NCBI GenBank assembly: GCA_001600415.1
Contig: BCJX01000005.1
Coordinates: forward strand, 186,881-250,880
Reading direction: 5' to 3'
Origin: Pascua guehoae
Lineage: Eukaryota > Basidiomycota > Tremellomycetes > Trichosporonales > Trichosporonaceae
Length of the DNA stretch: 64,000 nucleotides
Program-made: the position numbers and the translations under genes
Notes under the pieces: model-generated
What the model was told of the DNA's origin: nothing
What the model saw: the letters and a program-made list of their open reading frames with translations, nothing else
Databases searched by the model: none
Part shown: piece after piece, positions 11,114 to 21,853 of the stretch
Layout of the letters: every line of letters starts with the position of its first letter
Position numbering within the stretch: the stretch's first letter is position 1

Positions 11114-13799
11114 CTAGTGCTGGTGGAAACACGACGAACACATGCCGCGGGGCTTGAACGGATTCTGCTGAAACTCGTCGCACCCACACGCGCCACAGTC
11201 GGGCATGACGCCGTTGCCCGTGCCTGGGGGCGGGGAGCGGCGGAGATGCATGTTTGCGAGGGCGTGCGCAATGCTGGTGCGGGGCGTGGACTTTGTGGGG
11301 CTCTCGTCGTCGTCCGAGTGCGCAAACGGGCTGCCGCCGGCAAAGGGGCTCTGGGCATCTTCGTCGCTGCGCTTGCGTGTGAGTGTCGACGAGCGGCTGC
11401 GCGACACGGGCGCCTTTGGTGGGATGCGGACGGGGCTGTGTGCGCCGCTCCCGAAGCCGCTGACACTGCCGCGCGGCGAGGCGGCGAGGATGGCGCTCGA
11501 GCTGGGCGACTGGCCCGTGGGGGCCATGAAGGTCGTGGATGTGACGGTCCCGCGGCGGCTGGGTGGCGGGGGCGGGGCGGGCTTGCGTGCCAGGCTATCC
11601 GAGCGGGAGCGCGATGTTGGCGGGGGCTGGGCGGCGGTCGCGAGTGATGTCGAGGCATTCTCCTCGTCGCTGTCGGGTGCGTCGGGTTCGCTCTCGGAAT
11701 AGTCGGGGAGTGGAGAGGGGGGCTGCCCGAACGCGGGCGGCAGGCGGCGCGGCTGTCCCTCGGCAACTTGTGTCCGCACGGGGACGGGGACAGTGGCCGA
11801 CGTGGGTGTCGGAATGTGCTCCTCAGTGTAGGCGCGGGGGAAGATTCCCGATTGGCCTTCGTACTCGCCCAGGAGCCAGTCGTCCGACACCTCGGACTTG
11901 ACCTCGACCACCTGCCCGACGTGCAGGGGCAGTTCGTCCGGCTCGGCACCCTCAAACGCGTACAAGACCTTGACGAACCGGCCAGCCGGCGACGACGGTG
12001 ATGTGAGTGCCCGCCGCCGCCCCGCAGTCTCAGGCACACCCAGCCCAGTCACCACATCAATGACGCTGTGCGACCGCGCGCGCGATGCACTCGGCCGCGG
12101 CGGCGGTGTGGACCGTCCGTCCTCGTCGTCCGATTCGAGGTTTACAGCCCGCGCATCCCCGCGCCCCTTTCCAAACGACTTGGCCGTCCACGTCGCAGAC
12201 TTGGATGCCGCCGAAAAGCCAGACTTGCCAAACGTCCCAATCGACGACATCAGTCCACGCCCTTTCGCCTTGCTCATGGATGCGCTGTCGGACCGATCAC
12301 GTCCCTCCTTCTCCCGCTCCTCTGCCCGCTCCTTCCGCTCTGCCCGGCTCGCAGACCGCGGCCGGCTAGACGGCGTCGCCTCCTCGTCAGAGTCGGTCGT
12401 ACGCGCCTCGCGCCGCGACGGCGTCCGCGTCTGGTTCCGCGATGGCGCTCGCTCCGAGCGAGTCTGGCCCCGCGACGGGCTGCGTGCAGGCGGTGGTGGG
12501 TTGGAGCGCGCGCGCGGTCGCGACGGGGCAGGTGTGTGGCTGCGTGTGAGCCAATCGTAATCACCAACGGAAAGCTCACCTCGTCGGGAACGACTCCTGG
12601 AGCTCCTCGAGGATATCCTTGCACTGCGTAAAGAACTCGAGTTCGGCGTGGAGCAGCTCGGTAAGCGCCGCAAACTGCTCGGCTTGCTGCTGCTTGATCG
12701 CCACCATGCGCAGCTTGGTGTCATCTTCGGCCTCATCACTGTACTGTTAGCGGCCGAAGGCGCCATATTCACGGCACACCCACAACCGCTGCTGGGCCAT
12801 CTCCACCTCCTGTTCGAGCGCGTACGACTCCTTCTTCGTGCTCCGTAACCGGTTCAGCGCAGAGTCGAGCGTGAGCCTGGTGCGTTAGCTCAAGTGCACA
12901 CCGGTGTGCTAGCAACCCACCGCCGCGAGTCCATCTTCTTCCGGAACGCAACATAGTCCTTGACGGCGGCCAGCGCCGTCTCTGGGGAGTCAGTGTACCG
13001 ACGACCGGAATCACCCACCAGTGCTTTCGATGTACGTGTCGTGCATACGCTCGCCGAATTCTTGCTGGATCTGGACAGGTTAGCCAGTGGAGTAAAGTTG
13101 TACGTCATACTCACCTGGGCCAGCTTACATCGCACGCGGCCGTACTTGACGAGCCCGTCGCCTGTGTTCTGTTAGCGGCAAGCACATATTGGCCTCGCAT
13201 ACGAGACCTCAGAATGGGGAGCACGTTGACTCACCAAACGATCCTCCAGCATCGTGTCCATAGTCGATCATGACCAGACCCAGCGCCTCGCCAACAGGCA
13301 CCTTGTCCTTTGACGCGCCTGCCGGAGGATACGGGTCTGCTGTAGGCTTTGCCTTGACGAGCTGGTCATGAAACGGGATTGACGTGGCGTGCAGCCTTGG
13401 GTGTCAGCCATTTTCTTGCACGCTTGGCGGTGCATTATATATAACCTCCATCGCGTACCGGCAAGGAGGGTGATGGCGCCACCCCCAGATGCCCCGCCGA
13501 GTGCACGGCCTTCATTCGTAACACGCAATGCCAAACTCACCGCTCAACGCCGATACGCAGAGGTTCAATCTCGCCCTCAAACTCTGCAAACTCGTCCGAG
13601 AACTGCGTCCTCTCGCCCGAGAACACCTGTCGTTAGCGTCTGTAGCTCGGGGCTGCAGGGTGGCTTGCAGGCTATGTCGCACAGCTCGAACGTGCCTTTT
13701 CGTTGGTCCATTGTGTGACTTTGTTCAGCTGGGCTGTTAGCTCTGATACCATCGACGCAAAGTGTTGCTCACCTGCTTGAGCGCCTTACGCTGCATCAT
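11114..13799 (-). CDS. BAR and SH3 domain protein (endophilin/Rvs167-like)
   Basis: Ten exons (13773-13799, 13696-13728, 13541-13626, 13235-13395, 13115-13161, 13019-13070, 12921-12981, 12784-12876, 12580-12738, 11114-12539) join in phase to 714 residues. Residues 1-240 form a BAR domain (LNKVTQWTNEKV, FGDGLVKYGRVRCKLAQ, AAVKDYVAFRKKMDSR), a dimeric membrane-curving module. A long Ser/Arg/Pro-rich linker leads to an SH3 domain at about 427-480 (LYAFEGAEPDELPL, DDWLLGEYEGQSGIFP). After a second disordered stretch the protein ends in a cysteine motif, CGACGCDEFQQNPFKP then CSSCFHQH, that looks metal-binding. Known relatives act in endocytosis and actin-linked membrane scission. Intron 2 needs a GC donor. 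The exact yeast orthologue is uncertain because Rvs167 lacks the cysteine tail. Confidence 0.85.
13627..13695 (-). other. GC-AG intron in the BAR-SH3 gene
   Basis: The exon reads through AACGAAAAG and the intron begins GCACGT, ending ACGACAG. Only this junction keeps the BAR frame (NEK then VFSGERTQF); the nearest GT would shift the frame. GC donors after AAG are a known minor class. Confidence 0.65.
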
Positions 13800-14370
13800 G
13801 GTTGGGTTGGTGATGCAGGATGAGGAGGTTGAGAGAGCAAAGTCAGGACAATGGCGCCATGGAGTGGGTAGTTTGGTGTCGCGGTCGCGCTGTCGTCGTC
13901 TCATTGAGATGGCACGTCCTGGGTGGGTGGTTGGTTCCTGTTGGCAAGGTTGCCCCGCATGTCATGCTGTAAACCTCTTTCGTATCGCCCGCCCCGGATC
14001 TCCCGCCGGTACAGCCGGACGCCAGCAGCCAGGGTGCGTTGCCCACGCGCCACGCGCCACCACTGGGCCCAACTGGGCCAACTAGCAACTGGGTTCACCT
14101 TGCTGGAACAAGGCGTTTAGTGTGCCCTGGCCAGCCTGGCCTCAAGTGGTCGATGCCTTACGTAAACAAAGGAGCTTCCCTCCCCCCAATCTTTCGTTTT
14201 ACTGCTGGCTGGTCATTGTCGACGACGTCATGCCAGGCCGGGCGCATGCGATGCGATGTGAGGACCCAAGTTGCAGATCGCGTGAGAGGCGACCACCAAC
14301 ACGTCGAACCAAACACACTTTCCCACTCGCGTGCACCTTTACCCCGCCGGCCCAAACTCACTACGCTACC
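13800..14370. promoter_or_regulatory. Divergent promoter region, BAR-SH3 / CofD-like
   Basis: A 571-bp region separates the two start codons. It contains the second TTACGTAA palindrome at 14158-14165 and otherwise only GC-rich sequence. Confidence 0.5.
14158..14165. promoter_or_regulatory. TTACGTAA palindrome (bZIP-type site)
   Basis: This is the same 8-mer as at 4958, here 213 bp before the CofD-like ATG and 359 bp from the BAR-SH3 ATG. Confidence 0.45.
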
Positions 14371-16433
14371 ATGTCACACGAGCTCAGACATACGAGCTCG
14401 CCCATCCCAAACGACCTCTCCTATCTCATCATCAGCGGTGGGACAGGCGCAAACTCGTTCGCGTCGGCGTTCGGTCCATCTCCTGCCTTTGTACTCCCCG
14501 TGTCCGACGATGGCGGGTCGAGTGCAGAGATTCTGCGGTGTTTCGGAGGGCCGTCAATTGGCGATATCCGTGAGTATACCGGAGAAAGGAAAGGGAGCCC
14601 TAGATATGGTGGTGCCCGTGCACCACGAGCAGCCCGATAACGAGGCATGTTACTTGTACCTCTCACGATTGCTGACTCTAAGGCTCCCGTCTCCTCCGTT
14701 TGATCCCTCTGCCTCCGGCGGGGTCGAGGTCAAAGGAAGATCGAGAGAGACTTGCAATCTACAACTTGATGGCACACCGCTTCCCGCCAGACGCGTCCGA
14801 GAAGAATGTGCGCGAGTTGTGGCAAGAGATTGTCGAAGGGCGGAGTGGGTTGTGGAATGACATTGGAGACGACAAGAGGGAGTGTATTCGTGGTGAGTTG
14901 TGTAGTCGGGCAGGCAGTGGTATTGTAAGAGTAGGAGTGTAAGGGAAGAGAACAGGAACAAGAAGAAGGAGAAGAAGAAGAAGAGGAAGAGAGAACCGAG
15001 GGACAGAGGGACAGAAGAAGCAAGAAGGAGGAAAGACACAATCAACCGAACGAAGGAAACAAGCGAGCAAGGAAGGTCGAGCAAACAAACAAAACAATAC
15101 AAAGCAAAACAAAGCAAACGCCCTGCTGATGCTGACTCTCCTTCTTTTCTCTCATCCAGCCTTTTTTGTTCATTTCCAGACACTATGCCTTCGACGAGCA
15201 CACAAACGCTTCTCCTTTCGTAACTTTTCTCTCGGCAATGGCTTCCTCACCGGCGCCCGGGACCTCTTTAGCAACCTCCCCAGCGCCATCTTTCTCTTCA
15301 AGGCCGTCGCTGGTGTGAATGTGGGTCATAAGAAGCTCTTCTTTCTCTGACCACCGCTCAGGAGGGCGTCCAGGTGATCCCTATCATCAATACCAATCGT
15401 GAGCTGATCGAACCTCGAAGTCCACCTGACACCTATCAGAGACAATCACCATTGCGGCACACTTGGTTGGTTTCAATGGGGGACGTGAGTGCTCACCAAC
15501 ACAGGAAAATCAAACCAAAATCGTCGGTCAATGTAACATCTCCCACCCCACTACGACCGCCCCACTCGCGCGCATAACGCCCGGCAAGCCTGGGCCGCAC
15601 TCTCTCCTGAAGCGATCCCACCGACGAGACTCGCGGACCTTTGACACCGTCGACAGTGCACAGATCACGCCGGAGCGTGGGTCGACGCCGCTGTGGGTTG
15701 GGGAGGATGACGATGAGCTGGACAACAACCTCACGTACACAAAGGGAATGAAGGAAGAGCCTCTCGAGGCGCGTATCGAGCGCCTCTTTTACATCAACCT
15801 CTACGGCCAGGTGAGTGATGATGATGCCTGGCACGTCGCTCATCACTCCAGGAAATCTTCCCCGAGCCGAACAGCGAATTCTTCGACGCGATAGAGAAGC
15901 GCGACGTGCTCGTGTACTCGTGCGGTTCGCTGTGGACGAGCATTGTCCCCTGCCTCGTGCTACGCGGCCTGGCAACAGCTATCGCCCAGTCCAAGACTTT
16001 GCGTGCAAAGGTCATGCTTCGTTAGTTGCTTCGGCGATAACCTTGCAACTAACAATCCAGTCAATTCTGTCAACGACCGCGAGACGCCGGGATTCACAGC
16101 GATGGACTACATTGACACGGTCGCTCACATGCTCCGACAGTATGATGTTCCCACACCGCTGCAGCACACGTGCGAGCCGATTCCGTGGGAGACAAGGAGC
16201 TTTATCACGCATATTGCGTATCTCGAAGGCGCACCCGTGGAAGTTGACGAAGCTGCTATCGAGGTTGGTCTAGTTGCTGAACCCCTTGAACTCGAGCTGA
16301 CCCTCGCCAGTCCAGAGGGATCAAGATGGTCTGTATCCCCGCGAGTGTCCACGGCACGCGGCCTGGCAAGACACCGCTCTTCTCGAGCGAGACGGTGGAA
16401 TGGGCGATGAACCGAGTCGTCGAGGACCTCTGA
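14371..16433 (+). CDS. CofD/YvcK-like (UPF0052) protein
   Basis: Nine exons (14371-14569, 14683-14892, 15160-15320, 15362-15398, 15440-15465, 15505-15810, 15852-16020, 16061-16263, 16311-16433) join in phase to 477 residues. The fold is that of 2-phospho-L-lactate transferase (CofD) and bacterial YvcK: a nucleotide-binding start ISGGTGANS, then VSDDGGSSAEI, GPSIGDIRSRLLRL, SFRNFSLGNGFL, NISHP and YSCGSLWTSIVPCL. Prokaryotic CofD makes coenzyme F420, while YvcK binds a nucleotide sugar. The fungal family, which includes yeast YNL011C, has no assigned reaction as far as I know, so none is given here. Intron 2 (14893-15159, 267 nt) is swollen by an AG-rich tract; the rest are short. Confidence 0.88.
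14937..15070 (+). repeat. Polypurine (GAA/GGA)-rich tract inside an intron
   Basis: About 130 nt of almost pure A/G on the + strand, with AAGAAGGAGAAG-type units, fill intron 2 of the CofD-like gene. The tract is an irregular microsatellite and accounts for that intron's length. Confidence 0.75.
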
Positions 16434-16835
16434 TGTCATGGCTCTAGCTGGACAATTATAGCTAAACTCTGAGGACAGTTCCTGTTGTCATGCTGCTGGG
16501 TCTTGTGTACTCGTAGATCTCCGTCTCCGGCTCCCAACCCATGCATAGATGGCCAGCTGGACAGCCTTCATGTCACAAGGCACGTCTGGGTCTCATCAAT
16601 AATGAGTGGTGCCTCGATTTACCTGCGTTACGCCACAGCTGATGGCCGCCGGTAGTGGCCAGGTGACATGGTGATAGCCGCTAGCGGCTCATGTGGGCAG
16701 TGAAGTGAATTGGCCGCTCGCCCCTCGCCTCCACTTTTGAAACCTCAAACCTGTCTGCCATTCCTCACCACCTCTGTCATCACTTCTCTTGCACAGCCCA
16801 CAGCCCACCTCCACTCCACCCAACAATAAATCGGC
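16434..16835. other. Intergenic / promoter of the URI-like gene
   Basis: A 402-bp spacer between two + strand genes. Beyond a C-rich run before 16836 I see no distinct element. Confidence 0.45.
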
Positions 16836-19785
16836 ATGCCCGAGCGCCTCCAACTCCCGCTCCGCCCAGCGGGCACGTCTGTGGGCGCGCACGCGGCCGC
16901 GCTCGACCTACTCGCTGCCCGCCTGGACCTGCTCGCGAGCAAGTCACGCTGGCCCGTCCGTGTGCCGCTCAATGCCAAGGCGAGCTTTGATGGCGATATC
17001 GTCCACACCAACGAGGTCAAGGTGCATGATGGGGACGGGTGGATCGAGATGACCGCTGCCGATGCCGCGGATTATGTGCGGGCGCGGAAAGCTGGTGAGT
17101 TTGCGTGGAATCCTGCAGAAGATTGTCGGTGGTTGAGTGGAGGAGGTAGTACAGGGCCGCGGGTGGTTGGAGGTGGGCGGGAGCGGGAAGGAGAGTCTTG
17201 GCCAACTGCGTGTGTAAGCGTAGGTGTGTGCAGGTGAGGAGTGAGGTAGATAATGCGTGGAGAGCATAGCGGAAAGACTAGGAGGGAGGGGGCGTAGAAG
17301 CGCTCTGGCGAAGCAGTCGGAGAATGTGGCCAGAACGTACCACAGACGGGCTTGGAAACGGCGATAAACCCAGCACAGCAGGCTCTGACACCACGCAGCC
17401 TTTCTCGAAGACCACTCTCGAGTTCTCGAAGGAGGTGCACCCGCCTCTCGTCCACCACTACAGGCAGAGCGGGGCCAACACACGCTCAAGCCGAGCGCCA
17501 TGCGTTTCGACCCATTGTTCTCCCAGCCTGGGGGCCCGGCGTCGGGCCCTGCGTCTGGGTCAGGATCGCGGCACAGGTCGGACAAGCAGGCCAAGGAGCC
17601 TACAGAGGCACCTGCTTTGGATGCGCGGCGTGCATTGGACGGCCGGGACGTCGGTACGAGTGCTGGGACGGTTGCGGACACCGCGGTCCCCGAGAAGGGT
17701 AAATGGGGAGTACGAGATGCGGCCGGAAACGTCAAGGAAATCCCAGAGCAGCTGCAGAGCCTAGTCGACCTCGTCGGCGAGCACCTGAACGAAAAGCTGC
17801 GGCTTCCAGAGGGCAACAAGGAGCCGGTGACAACCGACGACGGATTACCGATCCACGAGATCCGCGAGACACTGGACGGCCAGACGCTCGGCGAGGTGCC
17901 CGAGCCGAGCGGCGAGGGCGCGGTGACTATCGACGAGAGCGAGGGCGACTACTGGGCCCCCGAGGCGGTGGCGCGGCGTGCGGCACTGCGGCGGCGTGTC
18001 TTCAACGAGAGCGATACGGAGGATGACGATGAGGGCGAAGACGAGGGTGGCGATCCGGACGCGATGGAGGTGGACAGGGTGTACGTCGACGACAAGCACG
18101 GCAAGCCTTCGCCTCCAGTGTCTAGTGCAACAGCCGCCTCGGCCTCACCAGCATCCACACTGTCCTCAGCAACGTCTTCCACACCCTCAACACAAGCACC
18201 TGGCTACATCCCAATCGCTCCAAGCGCGCTGAGTCCACGCCCGCCTCCGCCGTCGTCTGCACCAGACGTCCCCATGACGCCAATCACGCCGACGATTGCA
18301 TCCATATCCCCAGGCTTGCTCGCGCCATCTCCAGCCACGTCCCCGGGCCACGCACCGGGATCTGCAGCCTCGCCCGGTGTCCCGCGCAAGGGTATTCTCA
18401 AGCAGCCCACACGCAAAAAGTCGGTCTCGTTTGACGCGTCCATTCCCATCCCGCCCGACTCGCCCCCGCACCGCGCCGGCACGCTCAACCTCGGGTTCCA
18501 GATGCCCACCGCCGCTGTCCCTGCTGCCGACAGCAATAATACCCCCAAGTCGATCCCGATCCTGAACCCTCCCACGCCCAAACGCCCCGGTAGCCATTCA
18601 CCCGGCGCCTCGGACAGTGGGAGCTTTGGCTTCCACCGCGGGTTCCTCACGACGCGCGAGACGGCACCGCCCACGCCGCGTATTGTCGAGATTCCCCCAG
18701 ATGAGCCAGATGTCGAGATGGGTGATGCTGCCGAGGAAGAGGGCGGCAAGAAGAAGAGCCTCTTCGCGCAGCGCAGACAGGGGCAGCAGCCGGCACTCCC
18801 GAAGCTGGCCGACCAGAAGCCCATGTTCGCGATGAAGACGCATGTTCAGGAGAAGGCCCCCGGGCCGCCTGTTGTCGGTACCGTAGCTTCTGGATCGGGT
18901 GCGGCGGTAGCGCCGTCTGCACCTACACGCACACCACAGGCCCCACCTGCATCCACATCCACGATGCCCACCGATGACGACGACGAGATGGACGAGGACT
19001 CAGATGAAGACTATGGCGACCTAGGCGACATCTCCGAGGACGAGTACGACCTGGACGACGCGCTCCTGGCGCGCGAAGTCGCGCTCGAGTACCACCGGCG
19101 CCACGCGTGGCAGCGCCCTATTGATGAGGACGAGTTTGACCCCGACGACCCGGCGCACGCCGACTCTGCGGGCGGCGTCCTGATGGGCATCCCGCGCGTC
19201 TCGACCGTGACGGGCGGCACCGAGTCGGACCCCCTCCGCATCGTCAACCCGACCGCCGACGATCTGTCCCAGTTCCTCCGTGTGGGGCGCGCAGAGGACG
19301 GCGAACTCGTCTTTGAGCCCCCCGTCGTCGCAGACGACTCGGACTCGGACGGCGAGGATACCTCGCCCCAAGCGCTCGACCGACGCGAGCGCCGCCGCAA
19401 ACGCCACGAGGTCATGGAACGCCTCCTCCGCGGCGACTACGAGGATACACCGCCCGCCACGAATCCCCAGGCAGACACGCGCGCGTGGGAGAAGACTCTC
19501 CCGCCAGCCGTGGGTGCGGTGGGCGCCGGCGGACCAGTCAAAGAGGCGTCGACGGCCAATGTCCCGCCCTCGTCGGGATCCACACCAGCGCCCACTGCCC
19601 AGACGCGTGCGGCGGCACCCGCACGCGACCGCGATGTTGTCGAGCGCGTCGCGCCCCCGCAGAAGCAGGGGCCAGCGACGTCGCCACAGACGTCGCCGAC
19701 GCACCAGTCGTCACCGCCTGGAGAGGAGGCACAGCCGCCCAAGAAGGTGTCGCGCTTCAAGGCCGCGCGGCAGGGCCGGCCATGA
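16836..19785 (+). CDS. BUD27: URI/Bud27-type unconventional prefoldin
   Basis: Two exons (16836-17094, 17399-19785) give 881 residues. The N-terminal 110 residues carry the prefoldin-alpha pattern of URI: a long helix (LDLLAARLDLLASKSRWPV), the hairpin FDGDIVHTNEVKVH, then a second helix. The remainder is acidic and disordered, with a KGILKQPTRKKSVSFD segment near residue 420 and an acidic belt around 600-640. It ends VSRFKAARQGRP, the short conserved C-terminal signature of fungal Bud27/URI proteins. URI/Bud27 binds Rpb5 and helps assemble cytoplasmic RNA polymerases I, II and III. The intron is 304 nt. The family call rests on the two ends; the middle is too divergent to help. It is convergent with RPC40. 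Confidence 0.82.
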
Positions 19786-20088
19786 GCGAGCCTCGTGTGA
19801 GCGCATCGCGTTTGCACCCCTAGGCGTGAACTCGGCGTGAACTTGGTGTGAGCCAGGGCATCAGCCCAATGCCGCTTGGGGTCACGGTCCAAGCCCCTGT
19901 TTATAGATGGTAGGGTATCTGCATACATGTATCTACGTCTACGCTGGCACACGTGCCTGCTCCTGATGTTGCTGCCGCCGGTCCGTGGGCCGTGTACGCT
20001 ACACTATACCCGCGCCCAACGGCCCTCCCCGCTACTCGTCACCGTGCACTCATGCTCCTGTCCCGTGTCTGCAGCCTAGGTCTGCATC
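19786..20088. other. Intergenic, convergent 3' ends
   Basis: About 300 bp where the 3' ends of the URI-like gene (+) and RPC40 (-) face each other. No further feature is seen. Confidence 0.5.
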
Positions 20089-21448
20089 CTAGGCGTTGGT
20101 CGCATCCGCCGAGAAGAGCTTGTCGAGGCCGGCCTCGACGCTGGCAATCTTGCCGAGCATAATCTTGATGGCCTCGGGCACGAGTTCTTCGGGGCGGTAC
20201 TGCCCTGCCGATTCGACATTGACTGGCGAGTGTCAGCTGGATTTCGTGGCCTGGCTAGCTGCAACTCACAGATAAAGTGGTCGCGGATGCGGGTGAGCTC
20301 GACGAGGTCCTGGAACTCTGGGTGGCGGAGGACTTCGCGCGAGACCGTGTCCTTGCGGGGGTTCTTGATGACGACTTCGCCGCCTTCAATCTCAACCACG
20401 CCGGGCGCAAAGCATTTCTGGAACTTTTGCTGGTGCTCGCGGGGGATCGGGCCGCGGAGGATAATGTGCGGGAGGAGACGGTATGATGCGGTCGCTGGGA
20501 GTGTCAGTTTTGGCGTCGCGAGGAAGAGCAGCGCAGACTCCGTTTGAGGCTCGCATGGTTCGGCATGTACGACTTTACTCACCAACAGGAGAGTACTTTG
20601 CGTGGTCGGCTCCGATACCCTTGCGGGCAAAGCAGTGCAGGTCAACGACCTGTCCTGGGCGAAGCTTGACGAGGAGAATGTCGTCCATGACCGGACGTGG
20701 GTCCCGTCCGCGGTATTTTGACTTTTGGGTACCGCTTGGCGCCCACTTGAGCATGCCAGAGTAGACGTTGCTGTCATAGTACAGCTTCTTGGGATCCGTC
20801 TCGCCCGGCGCCGCGTCCCGCCGCCGGTCGCACTTGACACGCAGGTCGAACACGTGTGTGTCATTCTCCATCGGCGCAGAGTAGTTGGATGCTGATGGTC
20901 AGCAGCAAATTCAAACAGTTGGCAAACTCGTTGGGTGCACTCACGCTTAAAGTCGAGCGAGCGCGGGTCAATCTTGAGAGGGACAAGACCGACACGGTGC
21001 GCGAGGACCTCGTCCTGCATAATCGACGTGTTGTTCCACACGTACACGTCCTCGATCGCAACCGTAGGTACCTGTTGTTAGCTGTCATCTTCTGGAAACT
21101 CCCGGCAGCTAACCCACCTCTGCAATCATGATTCGCCGCAGGGCATTCGCAATCGACGCATCGACGCCGACCAGGTCAAACTCGATCGCCGACGGAGTCA
21201 GGCGCTGCACCGAGACAATAAGGTTCTGCTCATTAGCATGGGTAGACATTGCCGTGTTTCACCCACCTTCTTGAACTTGCTCAAGTTCCAAGAGTGGTCT
21301 TCTCCGGGGTAGTTGCCAGGGAACTCGGCGTTGGAGACCTGCCGTCAGCGATGGCAACTTTGCCAAGGTACGAGAAATGACTCACAGCGCCGACGCGCTC
21401 TGGGTGGATCTGGACATGGCGTCGAGGGTCGTCGTTTGAGCGGGGCAT
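20089..21448 (-). CDS. RPC40: RNA polymerase I and III subunit AC40
   Basis: Shared alpha-like subunit of RNA polymerases I and III that dimerises with AC19 to start enzyme assembly. Seven exons (21386-21448, 21267-21338, 21118-21225, 20945-21071, 20583-20891, 20270-20494, 20089-20222) join in phase to 345 residues, against 335 in yeast. Landmarks are the alpha-motif around residues 75-95 (MIAEVPTVAIEDVYVWNNTS), the following QDEVLAHRVGLVPL, the insert domain (about 124-260), and a C-terminal dimerisation segment ending near SVEAGLDKLF. It lacks the ferredoxin-like cysteines seen in some relatives. The ATG at 21448 is the only one that fits. It is divergent from RAD54 with 405 bp between the starts. 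Confidence 0.96.
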
Positions 21449-21853
21449 GGTGAGATGCGGCCGCCAGTAGCGCGGAGGAGAGTGGATGGAAGGCAACGAG
21501 CGCAGGTGACCGACCGACGTCAAGATTGTCCTTGGTCGCAACGAGCCGCGAGCAGTGAGCAAATCAACTTTTCTAGAGTGGAGGGGTCACTTAAGCAAGC
21601 AAGCAGTGGCAGTTGGTTGATGATGATATTTTCGGTGGCAAAATTGGTCCCGTCGGATGGACGATCGGTTGACGCGACTGCTCTTGGGCCCCCCCATCCG
21701 GCCAAAATAGGTACAGACGCGAACTGAATAACAACCACTTCCCGCCCAGCTTCGCTTTCTTTCCTTCCTCACTCCTCTTCATCCCACATCCTCGCTCTAC
21801 TGCTCTCCTCCTCTTTTCTCTCGAGAAACCGCAATACCTACACAACAGCCACC
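21449..21853. promoter_or_regulatory. Divergent promoter region, RPC40 / RAD54
   Basis: A 405-bp bidirectional region. From about 21745 to 21830 the + strand is a CT-rich run (TTTCCTTCCTCACTCCTC and similar) leading to the RAD54 ATG, which is a common core-promoter feature in fungi. No TATA box is evident. Confidence 0.55.
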
